From Actinophytocola sp044466355 (GTDB lineage Bacteria > Actinomycetota > Actinomycetes > Mycobacteriales > Pseudonocardiaceae): a DNA stretch of 64,000 bases. A program made the position numbers and the translations under genes. Shown here piece by piece: positions 55,411 through 63,812 of this stretch; position 1 is the stretch's first letter, and each line of letters starts with the position of its first letter. The notes under the pieces are model-generated. The model made no database searches, had not been told where the DNA came from, and was given only the letters and a program-made list of their open reading frames with translations. The stretch spans positions 186,001 through 250,000 of the forward strand of contig NZ_JBITMQ010000007.1 in NCBI RefSeq assembly GCF_044466355.1, given 5' to 3'.

Positions 55411-56916
55411 TCACGGGTTCTGGAGGCCCGGGTTGCCGGCCTGGACCACGTAGCTCTTCGCGGTCTTGATCGGGTAGTCGCGGACGGTCACCTTGTCCAG
55501 CACGCGGAAGTCGACGTTCATCTGCGTCGGCGTGGTCCTCGTGCGGACGTAGCCGCGCTGGTTCTTGTTGAACTTCACGTGCGGGTTGCGGCTCGACGTG
55601 CCGTCGTCGGTCGCGTTCCCGTCGCCGCCGGAGGTGATCGACGTGGTCACCAGCTCGGTGCCGATGACCTTGTCCTGCGTCGTGTAGTTGTTCATGATGT
55701 TGGCCGCCCAGTGCCGGTGCACGTCACCGGTGAGCACGACCGTGCTCGTGTTCCCCCTGGCCTGCCAGCCGTCCTGGATCCGCTTGCGGTTGGCGGTGTA
55801 GCCGTCCCACGCGTCCATGCTGCGGGCGCCCGCGTCGCTGTTGAGGCGCTGCGCGAAGAACACCTGCTGACCGATCAGGTCCCAGGTCGCGAGCCGCTGG
55901 CCGAGACCGTTCAGCAGCCACGACTCCTGTGTGGTGCCGGTGATCGTGCGCGCCGGGTCGTCGGCTTCCGGGCACACCTGCGAACCGTCGCCGCACGCCT
56001 GGTCCATGCGGTACTGGCGGGTGTCGAGCATGTGGAGCGTCGCCAGGCTGCCCCACCGCAGCCGCCGGTACAGCTGGAGGTTCTCTGCCGACGGCAGCTG
56101 CGCGGACCGCAGCGGCATGTGCTCGTAGTACGCCTTGTAGGCGGCCTCGCGGCGGGCGCGGAAGTCGCCGGTGGGGGAGCCGTCGCCGCGGACCAGGTCC
56201 GCGTAGTTGTTCTCGACCTCGTGGTCGTCCCACACGACGACCCACGGCGCGACGTGGTGCGCGGCCTGCAGGTCGACGTCGCCGCGGTACTGCGCGTGCC
56301 GCACCCGGTAGTCGGCGAGGCTGGTGATCTCCCTGGTGGGCAGGTGCGCGCGGACGCCGGAGGCGCCGGACTCGTAGATGTAGTCGCCGAGGTGCAGGAT
56401 CAGGTCCGGGTTCTCCTCGGCCATCCGCCGGTACGCCGTGTAGTAGCCGGAGGCGTAGTGCGCGCAGGACGCGAACAGCATCGTCAGCGCGGGGGAGGTG
56501 CCGACCGCGGGTGCGGTTCGAGTACGCCCGACTTGCGATATGTGGTTGTTGGCCCGGAAGCGGTACCAATACACCCGACCTGCCGGCAGCCCGGTGACCT
56601 CGACGTGCACGCTGTGCGCCGACGCCCGGACGGCCGTGGTCGAGCCGGACGCGACCACGTCGCGGAAGTACTCGTCGTTCGCCACCTGCCATTCGACGGT
56701 GACCGGCTGGTCCGGCATGCCGCCGAACCCGTCGAGGTTGAGCGGGTTGGGGGCGAGACGGGTCCAGATGACGAACCCGTCCGCGGCCGGTTCGCCGGAG
56801 GCGACGCCGAGTGCGAACGGGTAGGTGGCGGCGGAGGAGGCGGAACTGAACGCGATCAGGCCGGCGCCGGCACCGGCGAGACCGCCCAGCAGGAAGGTTC
56901 TTCTGCGCAGGGGCAT
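55411..56916 (-). CDS. phoD: PhoD-like alkaline phosphatase/phosphodiesterase, Tat-exported
   Basis: The 501-residue precursor starts with a twin-arginine signal (PLRRRTFLLGGLAGAGAG). An N-terminal fibronectin-like domain (FALGVASGEPAADGFVIWTRLAP) is followed by the metallophosphatase domain. Metal ligands lie in FASCAHYASGYY, LHLGDYIYESG, VVVWDDHEVENNYA and VVLTGDVHRHWAAN. PhoD enzymes use Ca2+/Fe3+ and release phosphate from phosphodiesters such as teichoic acid. The ATG at 56916 is chosen because it begins the Tat signal. I see no clear PHO box upstream; a GGGT/ACCC dyad is at 56960-56972. Confidence 0.93.
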   Translation of the reverse strand: MPLRRRTFLLGGLAGAGAGLIAFSSASSAATYPFALGVASGEPAADGFVIWTRLAPNPLNLDGFGGMPDQPVTVEWQVANDEYFRDVVASGSTTAVRASAHSVHVEVTGLPAGRVYWYRFRANNHISQVGRTRTAPAVGTSPALTMLFASCAHYASGYYTAYRRMAEENPDLILHLGDYIYESGASGVRAHLPTREITSLADYRVRHAQYRGDVDLQAAHHVAPWVVVWDDHEVENNYADLVRGDGSPTGDFRARREAAYKAYYEHMPLRSAQLPSAENLQLYRRLRWGSLATLHMLDTRQYRMDQACGDGSQVCPEADDPARTITGTTQESWLLNGLGQRLATWDLIGQQVFFAQRLNSDAGARSMDAWDGYTANRKRIQDGWQARGNTSTVVLTGDVHRHWAANIMNNYTTQDKVIGTELVTTSITSGGDGNATDDGTSSRNPHVKFNKNQRGYVRTRTTPTQMNVDFRVLDKVTVRDYPIKTAKSYVVQAGNPGLQNP

Positions 56917-57126
56917 ACGTCGATGTGTACGACACAAAGACGCACAATCAAGAGCCTTGGGGTAAATAACCCACATAAAGGCGCGTAACGGAGCCTCTTC
57001 ACTGCTCCGATCGGGCTCACGGTGGGTGGCGTGCCCGCCATGCCGGTCGCCGTACCCATGGCGATGTCGACGATTACCCCGCGCGGAAGTACCTTCGGGA
57101 TGCCCGCTTCATGTGAGAGGACGGTC

Positions 57127-58299
57127 ATGGTCGACCCGCAGACCCCGCTCGGCCTGTTCGACGTCGAGGACCTGATCGGCGCGGAGGACCGCGCGATCCG
57201 CGACACGGTCCGCGACTTCACCGCGGAACGGATCCGCCCGCACCTCGCGGAGTGGTTCGAGAACGCGACCATCCCCGCCCGTGAACTGGCCCGTGAGCTG
57301 GGCAAACTCGGCGTGCTCGGCATGCACCTGACCGGGTACGGCTGCGCGGGCACCAGCGCCACCGCGTACGGACTCGCCTGCATGGAGCTGGAGGCGGCCG
57401 ACTCCGGGCTGCGCAGCCTGGTGTCGGTGCAGGGGTCGCTCGCGATGTTCGCGATCTGGCGGTGGGGGTCGGAGGAGCAGAAGCAGGAGTGGCTGCCGCG
57501 CATGGCCGCGGGCGAGGCCATCGGCTGCTTCGGGCTGACCGAACCGGACTTCGGGTCCAACCCCGCCGGCATGCGCACCCACGCCCGCCGCGACGGCGAC
57601 GACTGGGTGCTGAACGGCACCAAGATGTGGATCACCAACGGGTCCGTCGCCGATGTGGCCGTGGTGTGGGCGCGGACGGACGACAAGATCCGCGGCTTCG
57701 TGGTGCCCACGGACACGCCCGGCTTCCGGGCGCCGGAGATCGGCAGGAAGCTGTCGCTGCGTGCTTCCGTGACCAGTGAACTGGTGCTCGAGGACGTGCG
57801 TCTGCCCGGGTCGGCGATGTTGCCGGAGGCGCGCGGCCTGTCCGGTCCGCTGGCGTGCCTGAACGAGGCCCGCTACGGGATCGTGTTCGGGGCGCTCGGC
57901 GCGGCCCGCGACTGCCTGGACACCGCGATCCAGTATGTCGGGCAGCGCGACATCTTCGACAAGCCGCTCGCCGCGTACCAGGCGACACAGCTGAAGCTCG
58001 CGGACATGACGGTCGAGCTGGGCAAGGGCATGCTGCTGGCCCTGCATCTCGGCAGGCTGAAGGACGAGGGCCGGCTGCGGTCCGAACAGGTCAGCGTGGG
58101 GAAGCTCAACAACGTCCGCGCGGCGCTCGCCATCGCGCGGGAGTGCCGGACCCTGCTCGGCGCGAACGGGATCAGCCTCGAGTACCCGGTGCTGCGGCAC
58201 GCCAACAACCTCGAGTCCGTGCTCACCTACGAGGGCACCTCAGAGGTCCACCAGATGATCATCGGGCAGGCGCTCACGGGGCACAGCGCCTTCCGCTAA
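57127..58299 (+). CDS. Acyl-CoA dehydrogenase (glutaryl-CoA dehydrogenase-like)
   Basis: The 390-residue flavoprotein shows the acyl-CoA dehydrogenase pattern GCFGLTEPDFGSNPAGMRT, NGTKMWITNGSVADVAVVWAR, YGIVFGALGAARDCLDTAIQYVGQRDIFDKPLAAYQ and the catalytic glutamate in LTYEGTSEVHQMIIGQALTG. The segment LVSVQGSLAMFAIWRWGSEEQKQEWLP resembles glutaryl-CoA dehydrogenases (lysine/tryptophan degradation). I therefore lean to that assignment without proof. The ATG at 57127 is at the domain edge. It overlaps the convergent MarR gene by 4 bp. Confidence 0.9.
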   Translation: MVDPQTPLGLFDVEDLIGAEDRAIRDTVRDFTAERIRPHLAEWFENATIPARELARELGKLGVLGMHLTGYGCAGTSATAYGLACMELEAADSGLRSLVSVQGSLAMFAIWRWGSEEQKQEWLPRMAAGEAIGCFGLTEPDFGSNPAGMRTHARRDGDDWVLNGTKMWITNGSVADVAVVWARTDDKIRGFVVPTDTPGFRAPEIGRKLSLRASVTSELVLEDVRLPGSAMLPEARGLSGPLACLNEARYGIVFGALGAARDCLDTAIQYVGQRDIFDKPLAAYQATQLKLADMTVELGKGMLLALHLGRLKDEGRLRSEQVSVGKLNNVRAALAIARECRTLLGANGISLEYPVLRHANNLESVLTYEGTSEVHQMIIGQALTGHSAFR

Positions 58300-58736
58300 C
58301 CGTTGGCGGCGCGCAGGTCCCGCATCGCCTCGGCCAGCTCTTCGCAGCGCTGCTCGCCCAGCGGGGCGAGCAGGCGTTCGCGGAGGATGTCCGCGCAGGC
58401 CTTGCGGGCACGTTCCGCCACGTCCCGGCCGTGGTCGGTGAGCACGGCGAACGTGACGCGCCGGTCGGTCTCGCTGGGTTCGCGGCAGATCAGGTCGGCC
58501 GCGACGAGCCGGTCGGCGACCTTCGTGAACCCGCCGCTGGACAGTGCCGCCTCCTTGGCGAGGCGCGTCATCGGCAGCCGGTGGTCCGGGGAGCGGAGCA
58601 GCCGGATCACGATGTCGAAGGCGCCGGGCGCGAGACCGACCTGGGCCTCGATCCCGCTCATGAGGCGGTTGTGGGTGGCGTAGTAGCCCTCGATGACCAG
58701 GCCCCACCAGCTCACGATCTCGTCGTCGTCCGGCAT
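58296..58736 (-). CDS. MarR-family transcriptional regulator
   Basis: The 146-residue MarR protein has HRLPMTRLAKEAALSSGGFTKVADRLVAADLICREPSETDRRVTFAVLT as recognition helix and wing. It is divergent from the pirin gene; the 113-bp gap contains two TCTTGCG[AC]AGAAGA repeats (58788-58801 and 58818-58831). This is the usual arrangement for MarR control of a pirin/redox gene. No conserved redox cysteine is obvious. Confidence 0.9.
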   Translation of the reverse strand: MPDDDEIVSWWGLVIEGYYATHNRLMSGIEAQVGLAPGAFDIVIRLLRSPDHRLPMTRLAKEAALSSGGFTKVADRLVAADLICREPSETDRRVTFAVLTDHGRDVAERARKACADILRERLLAPLGEQRCEELAEAMRDLRAANG

Positions 58737-58787
58737 GCGGTCACTCTAGCGAAAGAAGCTCGCCGGGAACAATCTTGTGCGAAGTTA

Positions 58788-58832
58788 TCTTGCGAAGAAG
58801 AGATTGTCGAGATATTGTCTTGCGCAGAAGAC
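58788..58832. promoter_or_regulatory. Paired MarR-type sites upstream of pirin
   Basis: TCTTGCGAAGAAGA (58788-58801) and TCTTGCGCAGAAGA (58818-58831; extended dyad GTCTT...AAGAC at 58817-58832) are near-identical imperfect dyads 30 bp apart, about three helical turns. They lie between the MarR start (58736) and the pirin ATG (58850). Confidence 0.65.
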
Positions 58833-58849
58833 ATCCGCAGGAGGCGGCC

Positions 58850-59596
58850 ATGACCCACCCGAAGATCGACGTCCGCCGCGCGGACGACCGCTTCTCCACC
58901 AGGATCGACTGGCTGGACTCGAAGCACTCGTTCTCGTTCGGCGGCCACTACGACCCGGCGAACACGCACCACGGTGTGCTGCTCGTGAACAACGACGACA
59001 TCGTCGAGCCGGGCACCGGGTTCGACACCCACCCGCACCAGGACATGGAGATCGTCACGTGGGTCCTCGGCGGCGCGCTGGTGCACCAGGACTCGGAGGG
59101 CCACTCGGGCGTGATCTACCCGGGCCTGGCACAGCGGATGAGCGCGGGCACGGGCATCCTGCACTCGGAGAAGAACGACACGTGGCGACCGGCGAGCGAC
59201 CCGGAGCCGGTGCACTTCGTGCAGATGTGGGTGCTGCCGGACGAGCCGGGCATCGCACCGGGCTACGAACAACTGGAGATCGACCACGAACTGCTGTCCG
59301 GCGGTCTGGTGCCGGTCGCGTCCGGCATGGACAAACACCGGGACGCGGCCGCGATCCGCATCCACAACCGCTACGCGGCCCTGTACGCGGCTCGACTGGC
59401 GCCCGGTCAGAGCGTCGAACTGCCGGACGCGCCGCTGTCGCACCTGTTCGTGCCACGCGGCAGCGTCACCCTGGAGGACACCGGCGCACTGGCCGCCGGC
59501 GACGCGGTCCGCTTCACCGGGACCGGCGGACAGCGGGTGACCGCGGACGAGCCCGCGGAAATCCTGGTCTGGGAAATGCACGCCACCATCGACTGA
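58850..59596 (+). CDS. Pirin family protein (cupin, possible quercetinase)
   Basis: The 248-residue bicupin matches the YhhW-type pirins. FSFGGHYDPANTHHGVLLVNNDDIVEPGTGFDTHPHQDMEIVTWVLGG supplies two histidine ligands, and MSAGTGILHSEKND supplies the third histidine and the glutamate. Such proteins are Fe(II) cupins, some with quercetin 2,3-dioxygenase activity. CAGGAGG precedes the ATG at 58850. It is followed by a VOC gene after 13 bp, making a two-gene operon under probable MarR control. Confidence 0.92.
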   Translation: MTHPKIDVRRADDRFSTRIDWLDSKHSFSFGGHYDPANTHHGVLLVNNDDIVEPGTGFDTHPHQDMEIVTWVLGGALVHQDSEGHSGVIYPGLAQRMSAGTGILHSEKNDTWRPASDPEPVHFVQMWVLPDEPGIAPGYEQLEIDHELLSGGLVPVASGMDKHRDAAAIRIHNRYAALYAARLAPGQSVELPDAPLSHLFVPRGSVTLEDTGALAAGDAVRFTGTGGQRVTADEPAEILVWEMHATID

Positions 59597-59609
59597 AAGG
59601 ACGAATCCG

Positions 59610-60074
59610 ATGGCCACCCGAGAAGAACTACGCGCGAAGTACCTGACCGAGGACCGCCCGGCCACCACGGCCCGCGGCCTGCACCACACGGCCCTGATCG
59701 CAGGCGACGTCGAACGGACGATCGGCTTCTACCAGGGCCTGCTCGGATTCCCGCTCACGGAGCTGATCGAGAACCGCGACTACGCGGGCTCGTCCCACTT
59801 CTTCTTCGACATCGGCAACGGCAACCTGCTGGCGTTCTTCGACTTCCCGGGCCTGGACCTGGGCCCGTACAAGGAAGTTCTGGGCGGACTCCACCACGTG
59901 GCGATCTCCGTCGACCCGGCCCGCTGGGACGAACTGGTGGCACGGCTGACGGACGCCGGTGTGGACCACGTGGTGCACAGCGAGGTGTCGGTGTACTTCC
60001 AGGACCCGGACGGTGCGCGCATCGAGCTGATCGCGGACCCGCTGGGCGAGATGTACGGCAACAAGGTGCTCTGA
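59610..60074 (+). CDS. VOC-family (glyoxalase/bleomycin-resistance-like) protein
   Basis: The 154-residue protein has the paired beta-alpha-beta-beta-beta units of the vicinal oxygen chelate fold. LHHTALIAGDVERTIGFYQGLLGFPLTELIENRDYAGSSHFFFDIGNGNLLAFFDFPG is the first half. LHHVAISVDPARWDELVARLTDAGV, with SVYFQDPDGARIELI, is the second half. Candidate metal ligands are the two histidines and the final glutamate. AAAGGACG precedes the ATG. It is co-transcribed with pirin. Possibly a ring-cleavage or isomerase enzyme; the substrate is unknown. Confidence 0.9.
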   Translation: MATREELRAKYLTEDRPATTARGLHHTALIAGDVERTIGFYQGLLGFPLTELIENRDYAGSSHFFFDIGNGNLLAFFDFPGLDLGPYKEVLGGLHHVAISVDPARWDELVARLTDAGVDHVVHSEVSVYFQDPDGARIELIADPLGEMYGNKVL

Positions 60075-60151
60075 CCCTCGAACCCGCGGTACCTCCGGGG
60101 AACAAAATCCCAGGGCTGTGGTGATCCATTGACCGGCGGTAGCTTGATCGG

Positions 60152-61369
60152 GTGAACATGTGTCTCACTCCACGTCAGCAAGAACTGGTCGACATCGCCG
60201 GGAAGCTCGCGGACACGTTCGCCGAGCGGGCGCCCGAACACGACCGGGACAACACGTTCCCGGTGGAGAACTACGACGATCTGCGGGCCGCCGGTTTCCT
60301 GCGGCTCACCGTGCCCACGGAGCTGGGCGGGCAGGGTGCGTCGCTGGAAGAGCTTGTGCCGGTGCTGGAACGGCTCGCCATGGGAGACGGGTCCACCGCT
60401 CTGGCCGTCGCCATGCACATCTCGCCGATCGGGCAGTGGGCCAGTGTGTGGCGGCGTACCAAGAACCCCCGGCTTGAACAACTGCTCCGCGAGGCCGCCG
60501 AGGACCGGCTGATCTGGGCCTCCATCACCAGCGAACCCGGCATGCGCAACGACATGACCGACGCACGGACCGCGGCGGTCAAGGTCGACGGCGGGTTTCG
60601 CCTGACGGGGCGGAAGGCCTACGCCACCAACTCCACCGTGGCGACGCACTGCTCGACCACGGCCCGGTGGGAGGACGCGCCCGGCGGTCCCCGTCTGGTG
60701 CTGTGCCGGATCGCGCTGGACGCACCCGGTGTCACCATCAACAAGACCTGGGACACCATGGGCATGCGCGGCACCCAGTCCAACGACGTCGCCTACGAGG
60801 ACGTGTTCGTCGCCGACGAGGACGCCGTGCACTCGTTGCCGGTCGGGCACCTCGACGCGCGGGTGCTGGAAACCGTGTGGTCGTGGGCGATGGGTGCGTT
60901 CGCCGCCGTGTACACCGGGATCGCCGCCGGTGCGCTCGACTGGGCCGTCACCCAGCTGGCCGGGCGCGGCAAGGGCGGTGACCCGTTGGTGCAGGACACG
61001 ATCGGCGAGTGCCAGATCCTCGTGGAGTCCTGCCGTGCGCTGACGTACCGGCACGCGCAGGAGGTCACCTCGCGGCGGCTGTTCGAGGTGGGCGTGCAGG
61101 AGGGCATCGCGCGCTGCGCGCTCGTGAAGTACGTGGCCAGCAACAACGCCACCCTGGTGCTGCGGCGGCTGGTCGACGTGCTCGGCGGCGCCAGCTTCTC
61201 CCGCAAGCTGCCGTACGAGCGCATGTGGCGGGACGCCCAGGCCGGCACGTTCATGCCGATGGGCAACCAGGCCGCCCGCAAGATCATCGGTGCCAGTGCG
61301 CTGGGAGTCGCCGTCGCGCCGGTCATCGACTTCGACGAGACGGGGCCCGGCTCGAGGGCGAAGCGGTGA
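60152..61369 (+). CDS. Acyl-CoA dehydrogenase-family flavoprotein
   Basis: The 405-residue protein has the acyl-CoA dehydrogenase fold (DLRAAGFLRLTVPTELGGQGASLEELVPVLERLAMGDGSTALAVAMH, GGFRLTGRKAYATNSTVATHCSTTAR, WDTMGMRGTQSNDVAYEDVFV, ARCALVKYVASNNATLVLRRLVDVLGGASFSRKLPYERMWRDAQAG). The usual catalytic glutamate motif is not evident. The sequence is closer to the DszC/SfnC-like oxidase or monooxygenase branch than to fatty-acid enzymes. The start is GTG 60152, with an in-frame ATG at 60158 as alternative. The stop overlaps the next gene's GTG (GTGA), coupling it to the decarboxylase. Confidence 0.85.
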   Translation: MNMCLTPRQQELVDIAGKLADTFAERAPEHDRDNTFPVENYDDLRAAGFLRLTVPTELGGQGASLEELVPVLERLAMGDGSTALAVAMHISPIGQWASVWRRTKNPRLEQLLREAAEDRLIWASITSEPGMRNDMTDARTAAVKVDGGFRLTGRKAYATNSTVATHCSTTARWEDAPGGPRLVLCRIALDAPGVTINKTWDTMGMRGTQSNDVAYEDVFVADEDAVHSLPVGHLDARVLETVWSWAMGAFAAVYTGIAAGALDWAVTQLAGRGKGGDPLVQDTIGECQILVESCRALTYRHAQEVTSRRLFEVGVQEGIARCALVKYVASNNATLVLRRLVDVLGGASFSRKLPYERMWRDAQAGTFMPMGNQAARKIIGASALGVAVAPVIDFDETGPGSRAKR

Positions 61370-62940
61370 CCACGGTCCGGGACGCGACCCGGGACGTGCT
61401 CCGTTCGTACGGGCTGACCACGATCTTCGGCAACCCGGGCACCACGGAGATCGGTTTCCTGCGTGACTTCCCCAACGACTTCCGTTACGTGCTGGGGTTG
61501 CAGGAGTCGGTCGCGGTCGCCATGGCCGACGGGTACGCGCACGCGTCGGGCTGTGCCGTGCTCGTCAACCTGCACTCCGCGGGCGGCGTCGGGCACGGGC
61601 TGGGGCACCTGTTCACCGCGTACCGCAACAACACCACGATGATCGTGCTCGCCGGGCAACAGGTCCGTTCCCTCATGCCCAGCGAGCCGTTCCTCGGCGC
61701 GCTGGACGCCACCACGTTCCCTCGCCCGTACGTCAAGTGGGCGGTCGAACCCGCGCGCCCGCAGGATGTGCCGGGGGCGATCGCCCAGGCGTACCGCGTC
61801 GCCACGCAGCCGCCGTACGGGCCGGTGTTCGTGTCGGTCCCGGCCGACGACTGGGACGCAGAATGCGATCCGTTACCGCAACGCCCGAAGCTACCCGGTT
61901 TCGGGCCGGATCCCGACGCGATCACCGGACTGGTCGCCGCGTTGGACGCCGCCGCGAGCCCGGCGCTGGTGATGGGTCCGGGCGTCGACGCGGAGGGCGC
62001 GATCCCGGACGCGGTGGCGCTGGCGGAACGGGCCCGGGCCACCGTCTGGGCCAGTCCCATGGCGTGGCGTGGTTGCTTCCCTGAGGACCACCCGCAGTTC
62101 GCCGGGTTCCTGCCGCCCGAGGAGCGGGGCACCGCCGAAGCGTTGCAGGGACACGATCTGGTCGTCGTGCTCGGCGCGCCCGCGTTCCTGTACCACGTCT
62201 ACCGCGGCACCACGGACCTCGCGCTGCCGCCGCTGTACCTGGTCAGCGACGACGAGCAGGTACTGGCGCGGGCGCGTGAAGGCAACGGGATCCGTTCCGG
62301 TGTGCGTGCGGCGATCCGCGCGGTCACCGCGAGCCTGGCCGAGCCGACCCGTTCGGTGCCCGCGGGCCGAACCCGCAGGCCGCGGCCACCGGAGACCACG
62401 CCGATCACCGTCGAGTGGGTGTTCGCGAACCTCGCCGACGAACTCGACGAGAACGTCCTGCTGGTGGAGGAAATCCCGAGCCACCTCCTGGTCCGCCGCG
62501 AGTACCTGCCGGTGCGCGCGACGCGCACGGGACTGCTCAGCACCGGCGGCGGCGCGCTCGGCTACGGCCTGCCCGCCGCGGTCGGCGCCGCGCTCGGCGC
62601 GCCGGACCGGAAAGTCGTCGCGGTGCTCGGCGACGGGTCGAGCATGTACTCGATCCAGGGCCTGTGGACCGCCGCGCGTGAGCACCTGCCGGTCACGTTC
62701 GTGGTGCTGGACAACGCCCAGTACGCGGCGGTCGACATCCTCTCCGGCCCCGACGACAAGATGCCCGGCGTGGAACTCGGCGGGATCGACTTCGTCGCGC
62801 TCGCCGAGGGCATGGGCTGCCACACCCACCGGGTCACGCGGCCGCACGAACTGAAGCCCGCGCTCACCCAGGCGCTCGCCGACGACCGGCCCACCCTGGT
62901 CCACGTCCGCGTGGACCCGAAACCGACGGTGCTCTACTGA
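61366..62940 (+). CDS. Thiamine-diphosphate decarboxylase, benzoylformate-decarboxylase-like
   Basis: The 524-residue enzyme has the three-domain ThDP fold. Comparison with benzoylformate decarboxylase shows the cofactor glutamate in LQESVAVAMADGYA, the catalytic histidine in LVNLHSAGGVGHG and the second in PAFLYHVYRG. FGNPGTTEIGFL has threonine where MdlC has serine. The ThDP/Mg site is VLGDGSSMYSIQGLW...VLDNAQY. It should decarboxylate an aromatic 2-oxo acid. Coupling to the acyl-CoA-dehydrogenase-like gene suggests a two-step aromatic degradation path. The 3' end overlaps the convergent ABC ATPase gene by 7 bp. Confidence 0.9.
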   Translation: MTTVRDATRDVLRSYGLTTIFGNPGTTEIGFLRDFPNDFRYVLGLQESVAVAMADGYAHASGCAVLVNLHSAGGVGHGLGHLFTAYRNNTTMIVLAGQQVRSLMPSEPFLGALDATTFPRPYVKWAVEPARPQDVPGAIAQAYRVATQPPYGPVFVSVPADDWDAECDPLPQRPKLPGFGPDPDAITGLVAALDAAASPALVMGPGVDAEGAIPDAVALAERARATVWASPMAWRGCFPEDHPQFAGFLPPEERGTAEALQGHDLVVVLGAPAFLYHVYRGTTDLALPPLYLVSDDEQVLARAREGNGIRSGVRAAIRAVTASLAEPTRSVPAGRTRRPRPPETTPITVEWVFANLADELDENVLLVEEIPSHLLVRREYLPVRATRTGLLSTGGGALGYGLPAAVGAALGAPDRKVVAVLGDGSSMYSIQGLWTAAREHLPVTFVVLDNAQYAAVDILSGPDDKMPGVELGGIDFVALAEGMGCHTHRVTRPHELKPALTQALADDRPTLVHVRVDPKPTVLY

Positions 62941-63812
62941 GCGCGCGTCGACTCCTGTGCCTCGGCGCGCTCGGCCGCCAGGAACTTCTCGGCGGCCAGC
63001 GCGTCCGGGGACGGTTCGGGCTCCGCCGCCGACGGCCGGTCGTGCAGCAGGCGCGCGATCTCCGTGCGCAGCTCCACGAACTCGGCCGAGCCGCGGGTGG
63101 TGATCTGGTCGCGGTCCGCGGGCAGCCCGACCGGCAGGTCGGCCACGATCGACGCCGGTGACTTCGACAGCACCAGCACCCGGTCACCCAGGTAGACGCT
63201 CTCGTCGATGTCATGCGTGACAAGGAGAACCGTGCTCTGGTGCTCCCTGCGTACCCGCAACAGCAGGTCCTCGAGGTCGGCCCTGGTCTGTGCGTCGACG
63301 GACGCGAACGGCTCGTCCATCAGCAGCAGCGCCGGCTGGCACGCCAGTGCTCGCGCGATGGAAACCCGCTGCTGCATGCCACCGGAAAGCTGCCACGGGT
63401 ACTTGCCCGCGGCCGCCTCCAGGTCCACCCAGCGCAGCGCCTCCTCCGCGCGCCGCCGCCGCTCCGCACGGCCGCGTACCCGGGTGCGCAGCGGGAACTC
63501 CACGTTGCCACGCACGGAAAGCCACGGGAACAGCGAACGGCTGTAGTCCTGGAACACCACGGCGAGGTCGTTCGGCACGCCCTGCACGGCGTCACCGTGC
63601 AGGCTGATCTCGCCCGCGGTCGGCTTGGTCAGGCCGGCGATGCACCGCAGCAGCGTGGACTTGCCGCACCCGGACGGGCCGACGATGCACGCCAGCTCGT
63701 CCTTGGCGACGGTGAAGGTGAGGTTCTCCACCGCCACGTGTGCCGCGGGGCCGGTGCCGTAGCGGTGCGCGAGCTCGCGCACCTCCAGCATGGTCGGCAT
63801 GGTGTCTCTCAT
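62934..63812 (-). CDS. ABC transporter ATP-binding protein (SsuB/TauB/nitrate type)
   Basis: The 292-residue ATPase has Walker A GPSGCGKSTLLRC, the Q loop VVFQDYSRSLFPW, the signature LSGGMQQRVSIARAL, Walker B LLLMDEPFASVD and the switch histidine in LLVTHDIDESVYLGDRV. The subgroup pattern (SLFPWLSVRGNVEFPL) is that of nitrate/sulfonate/taurine importers. I start it at ATG 63812, which overlaps the permease stop (ATGA); ATG 63800 is an alternative. A charged C-terminal tail of about 30 residues is extra. It is adjacent to the aromatic 2-oxo-acid genes, so uptake of an aromatic acid is a reasonable guess. Confidence 0.93.
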   Translation of the reverse strand: MRDTMPTMLEVRELAHRYGTGPAAHVAVENLTFTVAKDELACIVGPSGCGKSTLLRCIAGLTKPTAGEISLHGDAVQGVPNDLAVVFQDYSRSLFPWLSVRGNVEFPLRTRVRGRAERRRRAEEALRWVDLEAAAGKYPWQLSGGMQQRVSIARALACQPALLLMDEPFASVDAQTRADLEDLLLRVRREHQSTVLLVTHDIDESVYLGDRVLVLSKSPASIVADLPVGLPADRDQITTRGSAEFVELRTEIARLLHDRPSAAEPEPSPDALAAEKFLAAERAEAQESTRAQ